From positions 7,867,364 through 7,931,363 of the forward strand of contig JABAKD010000027.1 in NCBI GenBank assembly GCA_012845835.1: DNA of 64,000 nt. Direction: 5' to 3'. Source of the stretch: Undaria pinnatifida (taxonomy: Eukaryota > Sar > Phaeophyceae > Laminariales > Alariaceae). The notes below the pieces were generated by a model. That model ran no database searches. It was not told the DNA's origin and worked only from the letters and a program-made list of their open reading frames with translations. Made by a program: the position numbers and the translations under genes. Positions 24,646 through 35,511 of this stretch are shown here, piece by piece. How positions within the stretch are numbered: position 1 is the first letter of the stretch; each line of letters begins with the position of its first letter.

Positions 24646-26137
24646 CTGGCCCAAAGGAGGGGGGATAGGTGGGGTGGGTTGGGGTGGGGGGAGGGGCGGT
24701 GGGGAGGGTACGGTGGGCGGGGGCAGGGTTAGGCGGGGGGTAGGGAGGAAATATAGCGGGTGGAGGCGGGGATACCAGAGGGGGACGAGGTAGAGAAGGG
24801 GTGAGGATTGACGGGATAACGGTTGGATAGGGAGAGGGGCGGGGCGAAGGGAGGGAGTTTTATAAGGGTGGGAGGCGGGGGTACGGGGAGGGTACAAACG
24901 TCAAGCTGGGAGGGGGGAAGGGCGCGCGGGGGCGGGGGGGGAAAGAAGGATAACGAGTGAGATATGATGAACCGAGCCTCTCGCTGCCAAAATCGCACCC
25001 GGCGGCTTGGCGGGGGAAGGCAGGGAAGGATAACCGAGAGATCCCGACCATTGAATCGCGACGCTGTGACCAACCATTAAATCGCGAGGCTCGTGCCTCG
25101 ACTGGATGTTTCACAGGATTTAGGAATACGAAGTTACGGACAGAAGACCACAAATACGCACACACGCCGCTGCCGCCCGTGCCGCTCACAACGAGCTACG
25201 TGCGTGCCATCTTCACCTTGAATCGGTTATTTCTACCCGACGTCATCAGCAAAGCACCCAACCAAGTGTTCATCCCCATTCATCATCCTACGAAGAGATA
25301 CTTGTACAAATTCTACGTGTCACAAGACTGTTGTGAAACAGAGAAGCCAAAAACACATGATCGAAATTGAACAGACGGAAGCGAATGAAAATGTCAGCGA
25401 ACTGTGTACGACATTAGAGTCGATACTCATCTTTGCAAGCCGCGTGATAACACCGGCCGCTCGTTTGTCTTTCGGATGCTGTCCGGCTGAACATCAAACA
25501 GCAAATTGCAATAATGAAAGCTACTATCAACACTAGTAACTTGTCCGGCCTCGTCAGTGTTAAGTTGCACACCATCAACCACGCACAACGCGCTCGCCAC
25601 ACATCCTACAGCGCTAAACGGTATAACAAGAATTAACATCGAGTCTGCATTTTGCAGATGGACAAAATAAAAACTGGTACACAAACGAGAGTGTATGGAG
25701 CTTGAGCTTTTCTCACCCGGATCTCCAGACTGAAAAAGAAGAAAAGAAAAAAAGAACAACTCCAGACGCCATGTTTCATGCCTGGTAACAAACATGGAAA
25801 ACCCACAAAAAAACCCACACCCAGTCTCCCCCACCCCCTCCCCACCACACACAGCTTGAACTACGGCGGTACGTCACTTCAACCGTCGTCGATACTACTC
25901 CAAGCATTTCAAGCTCCGAATTTTTTAAACCACAACAAGAGCCGTATTTCCATCGCGAGCTTCCATTTTTTTTTTTCGTGGTTTTCTTTTTTTAGGGCTG
26001 GCAGTACCGCTGACTGTAGGACGCGTGTAGTACTGCCGGCGCCCAGAAGCGACGTATTTTCCTATATAAACCTGGCACAAAAACATCAAGCTCCGCGAGC
26101 TCCGTCCTATTAATATAATTATTCTTATACCATGACT

Positions 26138-26227
26138 TAACCCCTTTACAACTGGAAACCCGTGTTTGGGGACAAAATTACTTGGATTTAGCATAGGGAG
26201 GGGTTCGGGGGTTCCAAAGGGGTTAAC
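26138..26227. repeat. Family C copy
   Basis: It runs from TTAACCCCTTTACAACTGG to TTCCAAAGGGGTTAA, with TTAA at both ends. Confidence 0.8.
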
Positions 26228-26937
26228 TGCTGTAGACTAGACCCACAACTTCGTTTCTACAGGGACAAAGGCATGTGAATGCGAGAGCCAAAACACGATG
26301 GGATTTACATTTTGCCAACACATTTTCAGCGAAAACTCGAAGAATCGACCATTTTTTCGATAACTCGCCCCCCGCTTGGGTTTGTCGCAAAGACCGGGCG
26401 CAGGGGTTCGGCGGGGGCGACCAACATGTTGAGCTGCTCGTGGAAGAGTTTATTTTTTCTTCAATACTGTCCTGTAAAAAAAGTGAAACAAAAGACGGCG
26501 TAAAAGCTTGTTGAGTTCTTCCGAAAGGTAGACCGATACTCGATACTCCACTTTGCACGCTGCCCGTGACGTGAAGACGTAGTATCCCATCGGTTGCGGC
26601 TGTACTACGTTTATTCTAAGAAATAGCTTATTTACCCATTCCCAACTCCCAACAAAATATCCTATGCTAAACCCAAGTGTTTTGCCTCCATGTTGGGAGT
26701 GCGGTGCCAAAAAGGGTTGAATTTAAACTCGCACAAAAATATCCCAGACTAAATCCAAGTGTTTTTTTCTCCGCCTAAGGTGGGCTTTTCTTAATACTTA
26801 TGGTAGCGATTCTTATCGCTCAGTACATTTCTTTGAGGCGCCAAAACCAGTGTACCACCACTCACTGCGCCAAAAAAACTCCGAATTTCTAAAACAAGCT
26901 TTCAAACTACGTCAGATCATTTTTTTTTTTTTTCAAC

Positions 26938-27120
26938 ATCCTCCGGCGGATGGGAAAATTTAATAAAATAAAGCTCAAGCTCACCACACTTCCACGTATT
27001 TTCATACGCGTCGTGTGTCGATTTAACTCAGTTGCATTCGCATCCCAGCGCTAGCTGGCGGGTCCTATTCGATCAAATTAAATAAAAATATTGTAACGAC
27101 GTCAGCTGTGAATTTATCCA
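26938..27120 (-). repeat. Family D+H repeat copy, inverted
   Basis: It reads ATCCTCCGGCGGATGGG, CGTCGTGTGTCGATTTAACT and CAGCGCTAGCTGG, then AACGACGTCAGCTGTGA (family H core), linking the two blocks. Confidence 0.75.
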
Positions 27121-28167
27121 CCAACAAGCACACCAAGCTTCGTATTTTTATTGTTTTATGTCCGAGTCACCAACCGCCACAAAACCGTACCCACAAGCAA
27201 CGCATTCTTCAAGTACCTGGTATCATGCATACTTTTGCTTCCACAGCAGTAGCAACTAGTAATGGTATGTTTGGTAGCACTTAAAGCTCCGTATAATCGT
27301 GTGGAACATCAACAGCAGCAGCCTACGAGTGGTGCCAATATCCCTTCTTAGCTGTCTGTCGTCTAGTACCTCACTCAAGTTTTGGGAACAAATGCTTCCA
27401 TGGGGAGAAAAAAAAAAAGAGGAAAAAAAATAGAGATCGAACGAAAAAATTCTGCATCGTGATCTCTCCAGGAGGAAAAATCAGTGAGGAGCCACGCCGC
27501 TGGCGACATTCAGCACGATGCACAGCGTGGCTCGGCACGTACGACTGATTCCTGCTTCTGGGGAAAAGCCGCTGGGTACCACTTCCCGGTTGTTCGAACG
27601 TGAGATCAACACCACAGCAACAACAGCGGCACATACATAGTTGTCTGTAGGCCGATAATGTAGAGTCCATCCATCAGCACAGTCAGCACAGCAGCAGCAG
27701 TGCTATTGAGTATCATACCATGTTTTCGCTTTGAAACTAAACCATTTGTCAGTACGTAGTGCATAATATGGTCTGGCACCAATTCATACAACACTTGAAC
27801 CTCTCACGTTTTCTTGTACAGATACATATAGCGCTTCAGCTATAGACCTACTCGTAAAAAACACAGAAACGTGACATCTTTTTCAGCGCTTCCAGCTCAG
27901 CATTTCTCTTCCATCAATAATGAATATCGGACTTCATTATGCGAGGTGATGCGACAACAACAACAACAACAACAACAACAATCAATACCAGCATAGCACC
28001 GCTAGTCCCTTTCCGATTTCTACCCAAAACGCGTGCAAGAGGTACAGTACAAGAAGGAAAAAAAACTGCATACTCGCAAAAAAACGAAAAAGCTGAAATG
28101 GCAAAAAAAAATGCGGCCAAAAGCGAAATTACATCAAACTGAACAGCAACAAAACCACGCGACTCAC

Positions 28168-28232
28168 CCCCATCCCTTTGAGCGCCCGGACGGCGCGATC
28201 TGAACGTGTGCGGAGTTCACGGTACCCGCGGC
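28168..28232 (-). CDS. RRM protein exon: middle of RRM3
   Basis: The exon is 65 nt, with acceptor CGTTTGCAG and donor GTGAGT. It encodes AAGTVNSAHVQIAPSGRSKGW and the first two bases of a Gly codon. This is beta2, the loop and RNP1 of RRM3 (GRSKGWG). It joins in phase 0 to ATFQ upstream and in phase 2 to G-LVRYSDP downstream, giving an uninterrupted RRM. RRM2 has no intron at the upstream position. A pyrimidine-rich stretch without AG runs 96 nt upstream of the acceptor. Confidence 0.87.
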
Positions 28233-28946
28233 CTGCAAACGTGTGAAAAAGAGAACGACAGACAAGCAAGAACACAACAAGAACAACAGAATCATCAAAA
28301 AGAAACAAACAAAAACGAAACAGAAACCGTCTAACATGAAAACAGACCAAATACGCAAAATCAGAGGAGATGGCAGTTGCACCTCCCCATCCTCTTCCGC
28401 CCGCTACTTAGTTTGTCTCCACTTGGCGCACGTTTCCAACTACGGCATGATATGATGCGATAGTACTGACAAGTCTAGAATATTTACATATACGCACCTG
28501 GCAAGCCACAAAAAAATTAAAAAATCGAAACGCACGACCGCAGAACACCGGCATATCACGTAAGATGCGGCACCAGTGGTACAAATTTATAATTCATGTC
28601 CACAAAATTACAAGCTTTCGTCGGTCCACCCAAAACAAAGCCTGGCTTCTTGCCTTGTCGGCACATTCTATTTTACGTTCAACTTTTTAATTTTCCGAAA
28701 CAAAAAAAGAAACACACAGCAAGCAGCAGCAGCACACGTATACTCCTTCAAAGATACGCACATACCGGTATATACGCCTCTATCAAAAATGAAAAACGAA
28801 AGCTCGACGCGAGAGGACGCGAACGAGCCCCAGACAAAAACTATTCAAAAATCAGGTATTAACACCAAGCATACCATACAACAAGCAGCAGCAGATGCAC
28901 TTCTCGTATAAGAGGTCACAATAATCCGGGCGGAAGATAATTCATA

Positions 28947-29071
28947 AATAATAATGCGTCCGTCCTGCAGGAAAAAAAAGATATGTTGGCGTTCTTACAT
29001 AATCCACACATAATAATGCGTCCGTCCTGCAGGAAAAAAAAGATATGTTGGCGTTCTTACATAATCCACAC
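28947..29071. repeat. Perfect tandem duplication of ~62 bp
   Basis: AATAATGCGTCCGTCCTGCA to TAATCCACACAT occurs twice without change, so it is recent or an assembly artefact. Confidence 0.85.
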
Positions 29072-29759
29072 ATCGGACAGATGACGATCTGGATTTTCTA
29101 TGTGCTATACCTGTCGTCGTATGCTGTGTTGCGAAGGATCTGTGTGCGGTAGAGATCTACTCCACGAAACAGGTGCTATCATAGATCATGCAGATCATCC
29201 TGCTCTGACCCCGCAACATGATCTGTAGGCCGCACAGACCATACACGCCAAGGATCTGTATGCCCTGCTAGCCACATATCATCAACAGATCATCAACAGA
29301 TATCTGATACGGCCGATGTGTGAACGAATTAATCCGACCCTCCCCAGCTCAATAATTCCCACACAAAAAAATCCGCACAGAGTAAAACGCCCCAAAAAAC
29401 CCTTTGCACTCGTACCAGCTCTCGTAACAAGAAAAGAGCTGTATACACTATCGGCGTTCTCAAAAAAATTCAGAAAGGGAAATTGACAAATAAACACGGC
29501 AATTATAGCACCAGAACCCTGGTCCCATCGGCAAAAAAAGCCGGGTCAAACAAAACTCCTCAACGCGAAACGATTCGCTCGCGAAAGGAGAAAGGGGAGG
29601 GGGGGCGGGGGGAAAGGGAGGGAGAGAAAAAAACAACAAATCGTATATATAAAATTCAAAGCGAGGGAGGAAAAATCCTGAAACTTAGCTCCCCGCCCAT
29701 TGTTCTCTTGCCGTAAACCCGCGACAACGTCACCGACAAAATATTTTTTTCTTCCATCC

Positions 29760-30560
29760 CACCCCCATCCTTCGGTCAACCCAACCCTTCACCGCCCCCT
29801 ACAAGAACCCCCCCCCCCCCTCCCCCCGTCAACCTAACTTCCCGCTCCCCCCCCCCAATCCCATTCCCACGGCAACCGAACCTCCCACCGCCCCCTACGA
29901 AACCCCTCTCCCCTCCCTACCCACTCTCAGGTCAACCAAGCCTTTCACCACCTCCTACAAAAAACACTTTCCTCACCGCAAACCCCGGTCAACCAAACCT
30001 CGCACCGCCCACTAAAAACACAAACTCTCCTTTCCATACGGCAAACCAAACCGCCCGCGGCCTCTTACAAACTCCCCGCTTCTCTCCCCAACCCCCCCCC
30101 CCCCGGTCAACCAAACCTCCCACCTCCCCCTAATACCCCTCCCATTCCTCTCCCCACCCCACGGTCAACCAAACCTCCCATCGCCAGCCACATACTCCCC
30201 CCCCACCCGACCTCTCGCCGCCTTCTACAACGACCCCTTCCTCTCTCCCAACCCCACGGCCAAAAAAAACTCCCACCGTCTCCTACAAACCCCCCTCTTC
30301 TCTCCTTACCCCCCCCGGGCAACCACAAACCTCCCGCCGCCCTCTAGCCCTCTACAACAACCCCCCTCCTCTGCCGCACCCACCCCCACGGTCAACCGAA
30401 CCTCCCACCACCGTCTACAACCCCCCTCCCCCCCCCCCAACCCACGGCCATTTCCTGCCTCGTTCGTTAATCCCCACCCGAGGTTACTCCCCTCCCCCGT
30501 CCACCCGCCACCCGATCTACCAAACCTGCCACCGCCCTCTACAAAACACCCTCTCCCTTC
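29760..30560. repeat. C-rich minisatellite (G-rich in the RRM transcript)
   Basis: About ten to twelve degenerate units of roughly 60-70 bp recur, with the shared core GGTCAACCAAACCTCCCACC followed by GCCCCCTACAAA and a C run. It ends about 90 bp below the donor at 30650. Confidence 0.8.
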
Positions 30561-30649
30561 GGCCAGTTCTTGCGAATATAATGCAACCCCCAACCCCACC
30601 CCCTGTCCCGTCGCCTTCCACCTCGGCCACTTCCAATGCACGTACGCAC

Positions 30650-30877
30650 CTGGAAGGTAGCAAGAAGGTCCTCGTCCGTTGTTCCCCACGCGAGGTTGCC
30701 CACGAACACCGTGCACGCGTCGCCGCCGCCGCCTCCGCCGCCACCCCCGCCGTCGCCCCCGTGGCCTGCCCCACCACCACCACCGCCACCGCCGCCGCCG
30801 CCACTGCGGCCACCCCCTCCCCCCCCGCCACCGCCGCCCCCGCCACCAGCGCCGCCGACCTCACGGTCTTCGCGCAC
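30650..30877 (-). CDS. RRM protein exon: poly-Gly linker and start of RRM3
   Basis: The exon is 228 nt, exactly 76 codons, phase 0 at both ends. The acceptor CCTGTTCAG precedes 30877 and the donor GTGCGT follows 30650. It opens with VREDREVGGAGGGG, finishing the last strand of RRM2. It continues through about 45 residues that are almost all glycine (with one Arg-Ser, an Ala-His and an Asp), then DACTVFVGNLAWGTTDEDLLATFQ, which is beta1 and helix1 of RRM3. The glycine tract is a GGN trinucleotide run and probably varies in length between alleles. Glycine-rich linkers between RRMs are common in hnRNP-type proteins. Confidence 0.86.
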
Positions 30878-31011
30878 CTGAACAGGGGTAATGAAGGGCG
30901 GCGCAGGGTAAGGCAAGGTCGCCACAAGGTTACCACAAGGAAAAGGTTGCCACAAGGTGACCACGAGGCAAGGTCGTCAGAGGGTTAACGCATGACTAGT
31001 TTTTTTTCCCC

Positions 31012-31240
31012 AAGGCTATTGCAAGGCAAAGTTAACAGAGCTACCAAAAGGCTACGGCAAGGCAAAGTTAACAGAGCTACCAAAAGGCTACGGCAAGGCA
31101 AGGTTGCCGCTAGGGAAACACAAGGCTACCACAAGGCAAGGCAAGGCAAGGCAAGGCCAACCAAATCAAGGCAAAAAAAAAACAAATCAAGGCAATAAAG
31201 GCAAGGCAAATCAAGCCAAAGCAAGTCTACGCAAGACAAG
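31012..31240. repeat. 36-bp and AAGGC tandem repeats
   Basis: GGCAAAGTTAACAGAGCTAC then CAAAAGGCTACGGCAA repeats about two and a half times, followed by runs of GGCAA. Confidence 0.8.
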
Positions 31241-31750
31241 GGTAAACTCTTCGCAATACACGACCACGGAAGGTGGCAGCACACAGGCAAAGGGAGAGAC
31301 CGTTGCCACACGAGTGAGAGATCGTTCGGAAAACCCATCCCGTCCATCACTCGCGGATGGACACAAAGTGGACCCGGCGCACATCCCCCGGACAAGACGC
31401 GCCAGCGAGAGCGAGCGAGCGCTGGAGCAAACACCAAACACACACACAACACCAGCTTCTATCAGCTTCTACCCCGTCAAAAGTACCGCATCATTATCAC
31501 TAACATCCTTGCAAGTCCTGTTTCCTCGGTGAGGGTCGCGCACCGCGACAATACTTTTCGAACCCCACCCTCGTGAGTATCGTCGAACCACAAAAGCCAC
31601 CTCCATGTGGAAACCTCGTTGCATCTCCACACCCACTCCAGGACAAAAGAGAATCTACCATGCTGCGGGACCACGGTCCCACACAAGCACAGCCTACAAA
31701 GGCCTGAGAGCCGCAGTGGCAGGAGTCGGCCACCCAATATTTACTTAACC

Positions 31751-32014
31751 GACGCGTGCTACGATAATAGAGGTGCACCACTTTTTTTTTCTGGCGTTCC
31801 TCAATTCGGGAGTTCAAGGCATACCTCTCCCAAACAAATGATTGGAGAAGGGTAAAACTGGGCACGACGGGATGAAAACATTCCATGGCCTAGATACGTA
31901 CGCAACAAATAACCAGTGAAAAAAAAAAATGGCTTATTTCCGACGATTTAGGGTTAAGGAGCCGTCATTCAAAAAACATTTCAGCCAAAAAGTGCTACCT
32001 CCATCGTAGCATAT
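31751..32014. mobile_element. Family A MITE copy inside an RRM-gene intron
   Basis: The termini are GACGCGTGCTACGATAATAG and ACCTCCATCGTAGCATATG. Same orientation and interior as 18774. Confidence 0.8.
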
Positions 32015-32194
32015 GCCCAACCTACAGAACAAAAAACTCCTGCAAAAAACTACCCCACAAATGTATTTCCACAGAAACATACGTTATCCCGAAACACCGT
32101 GAGTACAGTTACCTCTTATCAAATAAAGGGGTTATGCCGAGACGTCCTCAGTCTAGCGTTGTCGCGAAGAGAGAAAACACGAGAAAAAAAAAGC

Positions 32195-32403
32195 CGCAAG
32201 GTCCGAAACCCGGGGGCATGCGAAAACGCAAGGCCCGAAACCCGGGGGTATGCGAAAAACAAGGCCTGAAACCCGGGGGCATGCGCGAAAAGCAGGGCCC
32301 GAAACCCGGGGATATGCGAAAAACAAGGCCTGAAACCCGGGCATGTGCGAAAAGCAGGGCCTGAAACCGGGGGTGTGCGGAAAACAAGACCGGAAACCAG
32401 GAG
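32195..32403. repeat. 31-bp tandem repeat, about seven units
   Basis: The unit contains AAGGCCCGAAACCCGGGGG and TATGCGAAAAAC. Confidence 0.8.
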
Positions 32404-32517
32404 ATGGCTCTTAAACGCCCCCCCAAGTCGTGATTCAACGTTCGCCACCGAAAAGTAGTCGTGACCATCACTCCCCCAGCCCTAATGCGTTATCGATACA
32501 CGTATGTATACACACCG

Positions 32518-32690
32518 GTACAGTAGTGGTCCCTTTACAGTGCCGTAAATAATACCGGCACTATATCGGCAACCGGCACTATTTCGCATGTAGCCATTAC
32601 TGGTTGTTTTCCCTGTGCCAAGGGACTTCACAGGCACCTTAGCGGGCAACCGGCACTATAGAGGAAGCAGCACTCGTACTATAGATATAT
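32518..32690. repeat. Degenerate relative of the TACAGTAG element
   Basis: TACAGTAGTGGTCCCTTTAC, then several CGGCACTAT units. The right end is not a clear inverted copy. A similar block lies at about 18575-18770. Confidence 0.5.
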
Positions 32691-32715
32691 ACATGCGAAA
32701 GAGAACCGCACGCAC

Positions 32716-32791
32716 CTGAATAGGACGGCTGTCGATCTGGTAGTTCTGCATCTCGGTGATCGCTCGCTGTCCCAGCTCAGGCGTAGCAAAC
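32716..32791 (-). CDS. RRM protein exon: second half of RRM2
   Basis: The exon is 76 nt, with acceptor TTTCGATCAG and donor GTGCGT. It supplies the last base of the split Arg codon, then FATPELGQRAITEMQ and NYQIDSRPIQ. This is the standard end of an RRM: a short strand, a helix with A-I-x-x-M, and a final strand with R-P-I-x-V completed by the next exon. It has a conventional short pyrimidine-rich tract and only 23 nt free of AG before the acceptor, unlike the other acceptors of this gene. It is far too short to be noticed as a reading frame and was found by matching the missing half of RRM2. Confidence 0.86.
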
Positions 32792-35381
32792 CTGATCGAA
32801 ACAGACAGACAAGAGCCTCACGATATTAGCCTGGGTTGCTGGGGAAGGGGTCTGGCTTTGTCCAAGCTGCAATGCACGGGGAGCTGTGCGACACATGCAC
32901 AAACACAGTAAGACACTTCTGCTGAACTTGTGCGTGCCCAATCCCTAACAACAGGGCTACGTGACGGTATCAACGCGAGCCTCAAATCAGTAGATACTAT
33001 ACTGACTGGGCAAGCAACCAGTAAAACTGGACTTTCACCAACCACTAGAAACAAAGAAAACTACTATTTATCAGGGCTTTTCACCTAGAAACAAGGGAAA
33101 TTACTATTAATCAGGGCTTTTTCACGGGTCATGACCCTTGCAGCACGAGTCGAGCCAGAAGGTTCAAAACATAACGTGGGGCGAGTCGGGTTGGCTCAGG
33201 CGGCGTTCGCAATCATACGGGGCGGGTCACGAGGTTTTCACATGTCACGGGCCGGGACTGGTCGCCCTGACCCGACCCGACAAAACCGAGTGACCTGGCC
33301 CCTGAAAAGCCCTGCTACTAACAGCTACCTGGTAGAGATAAAAAATTACACTTCAGCTGTTGAGATCGAAATCCTAATCGAAAACTCATCTTCGCAAGAT
33401 GCGTGTGATACTTCGATGGCGGGCGTTACGGGGTGCGTCAAACCTCGTGAAGGATACAGGTCGGTGTCTCCCCTGCGGATATCAGTGTCAACAGGACTAA
33501 AGGTGTTAAGCCTTGCTCTGTTCATGGGAAACTAACTGCATAACCAGCACTGAGGGGGGGGCAAACCCCAACGCTTAAAATACCAGTAAGCCGCTTGCTT
33601 TGCACCGTTTTCTGGGAGGACTAAAAGAAGACCAAAAACAGCGTACGTACGCCCATAGCGCAACAACAACTGTGCCTGGCCACACCAGTGTATCGGCGCG
33701 GTATCATAAATCCATATACCGCCAGATGTATCGGCTCTTCTAGCCGTTTTTTTCGTTTCTTTCTCCGAAACGAAAAGGATACACAAAAAAAAAGTTAACC
33801 TGCAAGCACACAAGAAAAGAAACGGCGCAGCGCAGCAACTTGGGTCCGACACGAAAAAAAAAACGGTACTGAAACACCACGCCAGAAAGACAACACCAAA
33901 AAAAAAAAGAGCGCGGAGCCAACCAAGTCAGGAAGCGGGAAACAAAAAACCAAAACGAAACCGAATTGAACGGAACGGAACTGAAACGGAATGATTCCCC
34001 AAAACAGGATGGGACAAAGAAAAACTACAAGTAACAGACTCCAAAACAAAACAAAACGAGAACAAAATCAAACCACCGCTACGTAGCTAGCGAACTAACT
34101 TCGCTTCGCTTTCCTAGTAACCGTCGCGTCCTTGTCCATCTCCTGAGTGCAAGTTCAACCTCAACCATATTCGCTCTACCCAACGTGTCCCTTACCCAAT
34201 CACGCCTCCTGTATAAAACCCTTTTTTAGAACTTTATACGTAAATTTTTGACCATAGGAAGTCTGGAGCTTGTGGAACGGCATTGAATTCTACACATGGA
34301 AGGCGTGTTGGGTCGGGGACATCTACGTAACCGATATAGAGAAATTACCACTTGTACAGGTAAGCGTCCTGGGTTGAACTCTGGAACGACGGGCACTAGA
34401 AAACTGAAGCATGCGGCAGAGTGCAGGAAGCTGGTTGGTAACCGGCTGGCACAAAATCATTGCTGCTGCTGCTGCTGCTGCTGCGAGGATTACGGCTCAG
34501 CGGATCAGCAGAAAGTAAGCTGAGGAAGATTTGTGGGCAAACTACTTAGAATTAGTGGGGAATCGTTGTTGCGGTGGTGCAATAAATACCAAACATGAGT
34601 ATCGACCCTAAATTTGTCGAACTCACAGCTGACGTCGTTAGAATAACTTTAATAAAATACCGCTCCGCTAGCCTAACATTCCTACGCTCAACTTTCCGCA
34701 TGAAACTTTCCGCATGAAACACGCCAAGAAGAGGAAAGCCGCCGTCTACACGAGCATCATTAACCCCCCCCCCCTAAAAAAGGAACACCCCCAACGGCCA
34801 ATTGGCAACAAACATGACAAAAAGGACACCAAAAAGTGCCACCGACCTTAATACCACCAAGGGTCGACATCCACAATCTGCCCCGACGCATCGACTAGAC
34901 CTCCCCCCCCGCCCTTTCCCCTCCTACCCCAAAGCTCGCGAAAAACACACACCCGAGCATCCCAAACAGCCAAATCTCCACGCCTTCTCTCCCCCTCCCC
35001 CCTCCCCCGTAACGTAGGGATGCCAGGGCGTACAATCCTACGGCCTAAAGCCATGCACAAAACGAATTGTTGGTGCGTTAGGGTAGAGAGAAGGAGGACG
35101 ACTACATTCCTCCTCCTACCTCCTTCCTTCTCTATGTAACCCTTCCCCTCCTCCCCCAACTCTATCCCATAACGCCCGCAACTCCCCCCCCACCCTCCAC
35201 CCACCGCCTTCCTCGTCTACCCTGACGCCCCGACAACTAATAGACCCCCTCCCCCCCGCTCCCCCCTAACCTCGCACCCGCTTCCTTCTCTTTACCCAAA
35301 CGTACCAACAACTACCAACCCCTCCCCCCCTTCCTCCCCATCCAACAATTTACGCGCGCTAAAAACACACCACAAACACAC
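32792..35381 (-). other. Intron inside RRM2, 2.6 kb
   Basis: The intron has donor GTGTGT, acceptor GATCAG and phase 2. It contains a hAT-like GGGTC element (about 33110-33314), a C-rich zone at 34765-35340 and A-rich runs near 33780-34060. Nothing coding was recognised. Confidence 0.75.
33110..33314. mobile_element. hAT-like GGGTC-rich MITE
   Basis: The ends CAGGGCTTTTTCACGGG and CCTGAAAAGCCCTG are inverted repeats. The interior is built from GGGTC/GACCC motifs. Flanks CTATTAAT and CTACTAAC are similar 8-mers, as expected for a hAT target duplication. Confidence 0.6.
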
Positions 35382-35511
35382 CTGAGGATCCCGAAGCCTC
35401 GGCTGCGGCCGGCCATGTTGGTCTTCACGTGGCAGTCATACGGCTCGTACGGGGCGAAAATTTGCTGGAGATCTTCGTCGGTCGTCGACCACGGGAGGTT
35501 GCCCACGAAAA
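35382..35511 (-). CDS. RRM protein exon: first part of RRM2
   Basis: The exon is 130 nt. The acceptor AACAG precedes 35511 and the donor GTGTGT follows 35382. It encodes VFVGNLPWSTTDEDL, QQIFAPYEPYDCHVKTN and MAGRSRGFGIL, ending with the first two bases of an Arg codon. The RNP2 motif (VFVGNL) and RNP1 motif (RSRGFGIL) are both present, so the alpha/beta core up to beta3 is complete. Joining to the exon at 47023 makes a GTT Val codon, giving GGFP-VFVGNL. The acceptor sits next to a GAAAC-type microsatellite on the coding strand rather than a pyrimidine tract. The nearest upstream AG is 188 nt away. Confidence 0.88.

Larger units (their letters stand above)
24646..28167 (-). other. Intron inside RRM3, 3.5 kb
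   Basis: The intron has donor GTGAGT, acceptor GGGCCAG and phase 2. It contains a TTAA-type element (26138-26227), an inverted copy of the family D repeat (26938-27058), a CAA run (27955-27982) and a C-rich acceptor region. Nothing coding was recognised. Confidence 0.75.
28233..30649 (-). other. Intron inside RRM3, 2.4 kb
   Basis: The intron has donor GTGCGT, acceptor TTGCAG and phase 0. About a third of it (29760-30560) is a minisatellite that is C-rich on the plus strand and G-rich in the transcript. It also holds a perfect tandem duplication of about 62 bp at 28947-29071. Nothing coding was recognised. Confidence 0.75.
30878..32715 (-). other. Intron between RRM2 and the Gly linker, 1.8 kb
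   Basis: The intron has donor GTGCGT, acceptor TTCAG and phase 0. It holds a 31-bp tandem repeat (32195-32403), a MITE (31751-32014), AAGGC-type tandem repeats (30900-31240) and a mariner-like fragment (about 32518-32690). Nothing coding was recognised. Confidence 0.75.

Noticed and set aside
34341-34400. Possible tRNA from GGGTTGAACTCTGG
   Set aside because: No cloverleaf could be drawn around it.
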